From Planctomycetota bacterium (GTDB lineage: Bacteria; Planctomycetota; Planctomycetia; Planctomycetales; Planctomycetaceae): a DNA stretch of 7,144 nucleotides. Below the pieces are notes generated by a model that was given only the letters and a program-made list of their open reading frames with translations, did not search any database and was not told the DNA's origin. A program made the translations under genes and the position numbers. Within the stretch, counting starts at the first letter, position 1; each line of letters starts with the position of its first letter. Positions 6,381 to 7,144 of this stretch are shown here, one piece after another. The stretch is from NCBI GenBank assembly GCA_024278285.1, contig JAJRTM010000671.1, positions 1 to 7,144 of the forward strand, read 5' to 3'.

Positions 6381-6677
6381 ATGAGTTGTATCGCGATCTA
6401 CCGCCCTGGTGCTACCGTCACGGATGAAAAACCCGCCACGATCCCTTTTCCCAGAGTTCACAAAATCCGGGAATACTCTGCTCAAGACGAAGTGGTTGAG
6501 CGAGCAAGACTTGTTCATGCCAACCGTTGCTGTCAGCAATGTGGCTCTGTTGCAGTTGCTTCTATCGAACTGAATGATGCACTGCTCAACGCTTCCCTTC
6601 AGCCAATTCCCGGGTCTGCAACAATTGTCGCGTTTCGCTGCAACGGTTGCTATCATGAATGGCCTGTCAGGCAATAA
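6381..6677 (+). CDS. Small zinc-ribbon protein of unknown role
   Basis: A 98-aa protein with no signal peptide or membrane segment, so probably cytoplasmic. Cys51-x2-Cys54 and Cys87-x2-Cys90 form a zinc-ribbon pattern (CQQCGS ... FRCNGCYHEW), with about 32 residues between the knuckles. The N-terminal ~45 residues have no recognised motif. AAAGG (6368-6372) is 8 nt upstream of the ATG, supporting this start. The stop is 38 nt before the beta-propeller gene, suggesting co-transcription. I chose this strand over an overlapping 99-codon minus frame because of the paired CxxC motifs, the ribosome binding site and the co-directional neighbour. The function is unknown; nucleic-acid or protein contact is possible. 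Confidence 0.72.
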   Translation: MSCIAIYRPGATVTDEKPATIPFPRVHKIREYSAQDEVVERARLVHANRCCQQCGSVAVASIELNDALLNASLQPIPGSATIVAFRCNGCYHEWPVRQ

Positions 6678-6715
6678 TTTATCGATTTACCCAAGGCGAA
6701 AAGAAATTCGGTCTT

Positions 6716-7144
6716 ATGCGCAAATCCGTTCGATGCTTCAGGTTGGCGATCTGCCTTCTTCTGTTCGCTCTTTTTGCAGAGGGATTGCAGGCAGGAGACT
6801 GGTCACAAATTCTGGGACCAAATCGGAATGGAATCGCTTCTTCAGATGAAAAAATTTCGACGGAATGGAAAACCGGTGGCCCCAAATTGCTTTGGCAAAA
6901 ACCGGTGGGCAGCGGTGTGGCAGGAGTTGCTGTCAGCGGGAACAAAGTGATTCTGTTTCATCGTCTGGACGACAAAGAACACGTTGTTGCATTCGATAAA
7001 ACATCTGGCAAGAAAAAATGGGAGCAAGCTTTTAAGACAACGTATGTTGCTCGGATTGTCCCCGATAACGGACCGCTTTGCGTCCCCGCCATTTCAGATA
7101 ATCGCGTGATCGTTTTCGGAGCTTCGGGCGGGCTACACTGTTTG
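6716..7144 (+). CDS. Secreted PQQ-type beta-propeller repeat protein (5' part, cut by window end)
   Basis: The first 143 codons of a protein that runs past the window edge. Residues 1-26 are a classic signal peptide: basic MRKSVR, hydrophobic core about 10-21, and LQA before a likely cut after Ala26. The mature N-terminus carries DWSQILGPNRNG (28-39), typical of planctomycete PQQ-like propeller proteins. First-blade strands follow, such as VAVSGNKVILF and VVAFDKTSGKKKWE, the latter matching the usual ALDxxTGKxxWE repeat, then the beginning of a second blade (AISDNRVIVFGASGG). The role is unknown; related domains occur in quinoprotein dehydrogenases and BamB-like scaffolds, and many planctomycete members have no assigned activity. 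The ribosome binding site is weak (GAAAAG about 10 nt before the ATG), but the signal peptide supports this start. Confidence 0.88.
   Translation, partial: MRKSVRCFRLAICLLLFALFAEGLQAGDWSQILGPNRNGIASSDEKISTEWKTGGPKLLWQKPVGSGVAGVAVSGNKVILFHRLDDKEHVVAFDKTSGKKKWEQAFKTTYVARIVPDNGPLCVPAISDNRVIVFGASGGLHCL

Noticed and set aside
6375..6674. 99-codon minus-strand frame opposite the zinc-ribbon gene
   Set aside because: The plus frame has paired CxxC motifs, an AAAGG ribosome binding site and a co-directional neighbour; the minus frame has none of these.

Overview
The window looks like chromosomal DNA of a planctomycete (Planctomycetota, probably a Gimesia/Rubinisphaera-type member of Planctomycetaceae). 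This rests on gene content and style: a secreted Cys-type sulfatase fused to an SGNH/GDSL hydrolase, a secreted PQQ-type beta-propeller protein whose mature N-terminus carries a DWSQILGPNRNG motif, a small zinc-ribbon protein, moderate GC, long spacers and dispersed palindromic repeats. The genus is a guess; the phylum is fairly secure.

Layout. Bases 1-393 hold no convincing gene, apart from a weak terminator at 316-338 that would end the sulfatase transcript. Bases 394-2508 (minus) encode the 704-aa sulfatase-SGNH fusion. Its upstream spacer (2509-2806) holds a good sigma70-like promoter (AAGACA-17-TATAAT), a palindromic hairpin in the predicted leader, and the terminator of the next gene. 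Bases 2807-5545 (minus) encode a complete 912-aa pyruvate, phosphate dikinase (PpdK). Bases 5546-6380 form an 835-nt divergent spacer rich in structure. It has two direct copies of a ~92-nt repeat (5569-5660 and 6253-6346), each with the same 25-nt hairpin and a 19-bp dyad. Between them lies a MITE-like inverted-repeat element (5826-5953) built from nested palindromes. On the plus strand follow a 98-aa CxxC...CxxC zinc-ribbon protein (6381-6677) and, 38 nt later, the start of the secreted beta-propeller protein (6716 to the window end, truncated by the edge).

How the genes relate. The sulfatase-SGNH protein is probably exported and would remove sulfate and acyl (perhaps acetyl) groups from a decorated polysaccharide. 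PpdK interconverts pyruvate and PEP in the cytoplasm. The terminator and promoter between these two genes argue for separate transcription. The zinc-ribbon and propeller genes are co-directional and closely spaced, so probably share a transcript.

The coding genes belong to known families. The least explained part is the divergent spacer: a duplicated structured block, with one copy immediately upstream of ppdK, enclosing a miniature inverted-repeat element. Whether the block is a regulatory leader or a dispersed genomic repeat cannot be settled from one window.
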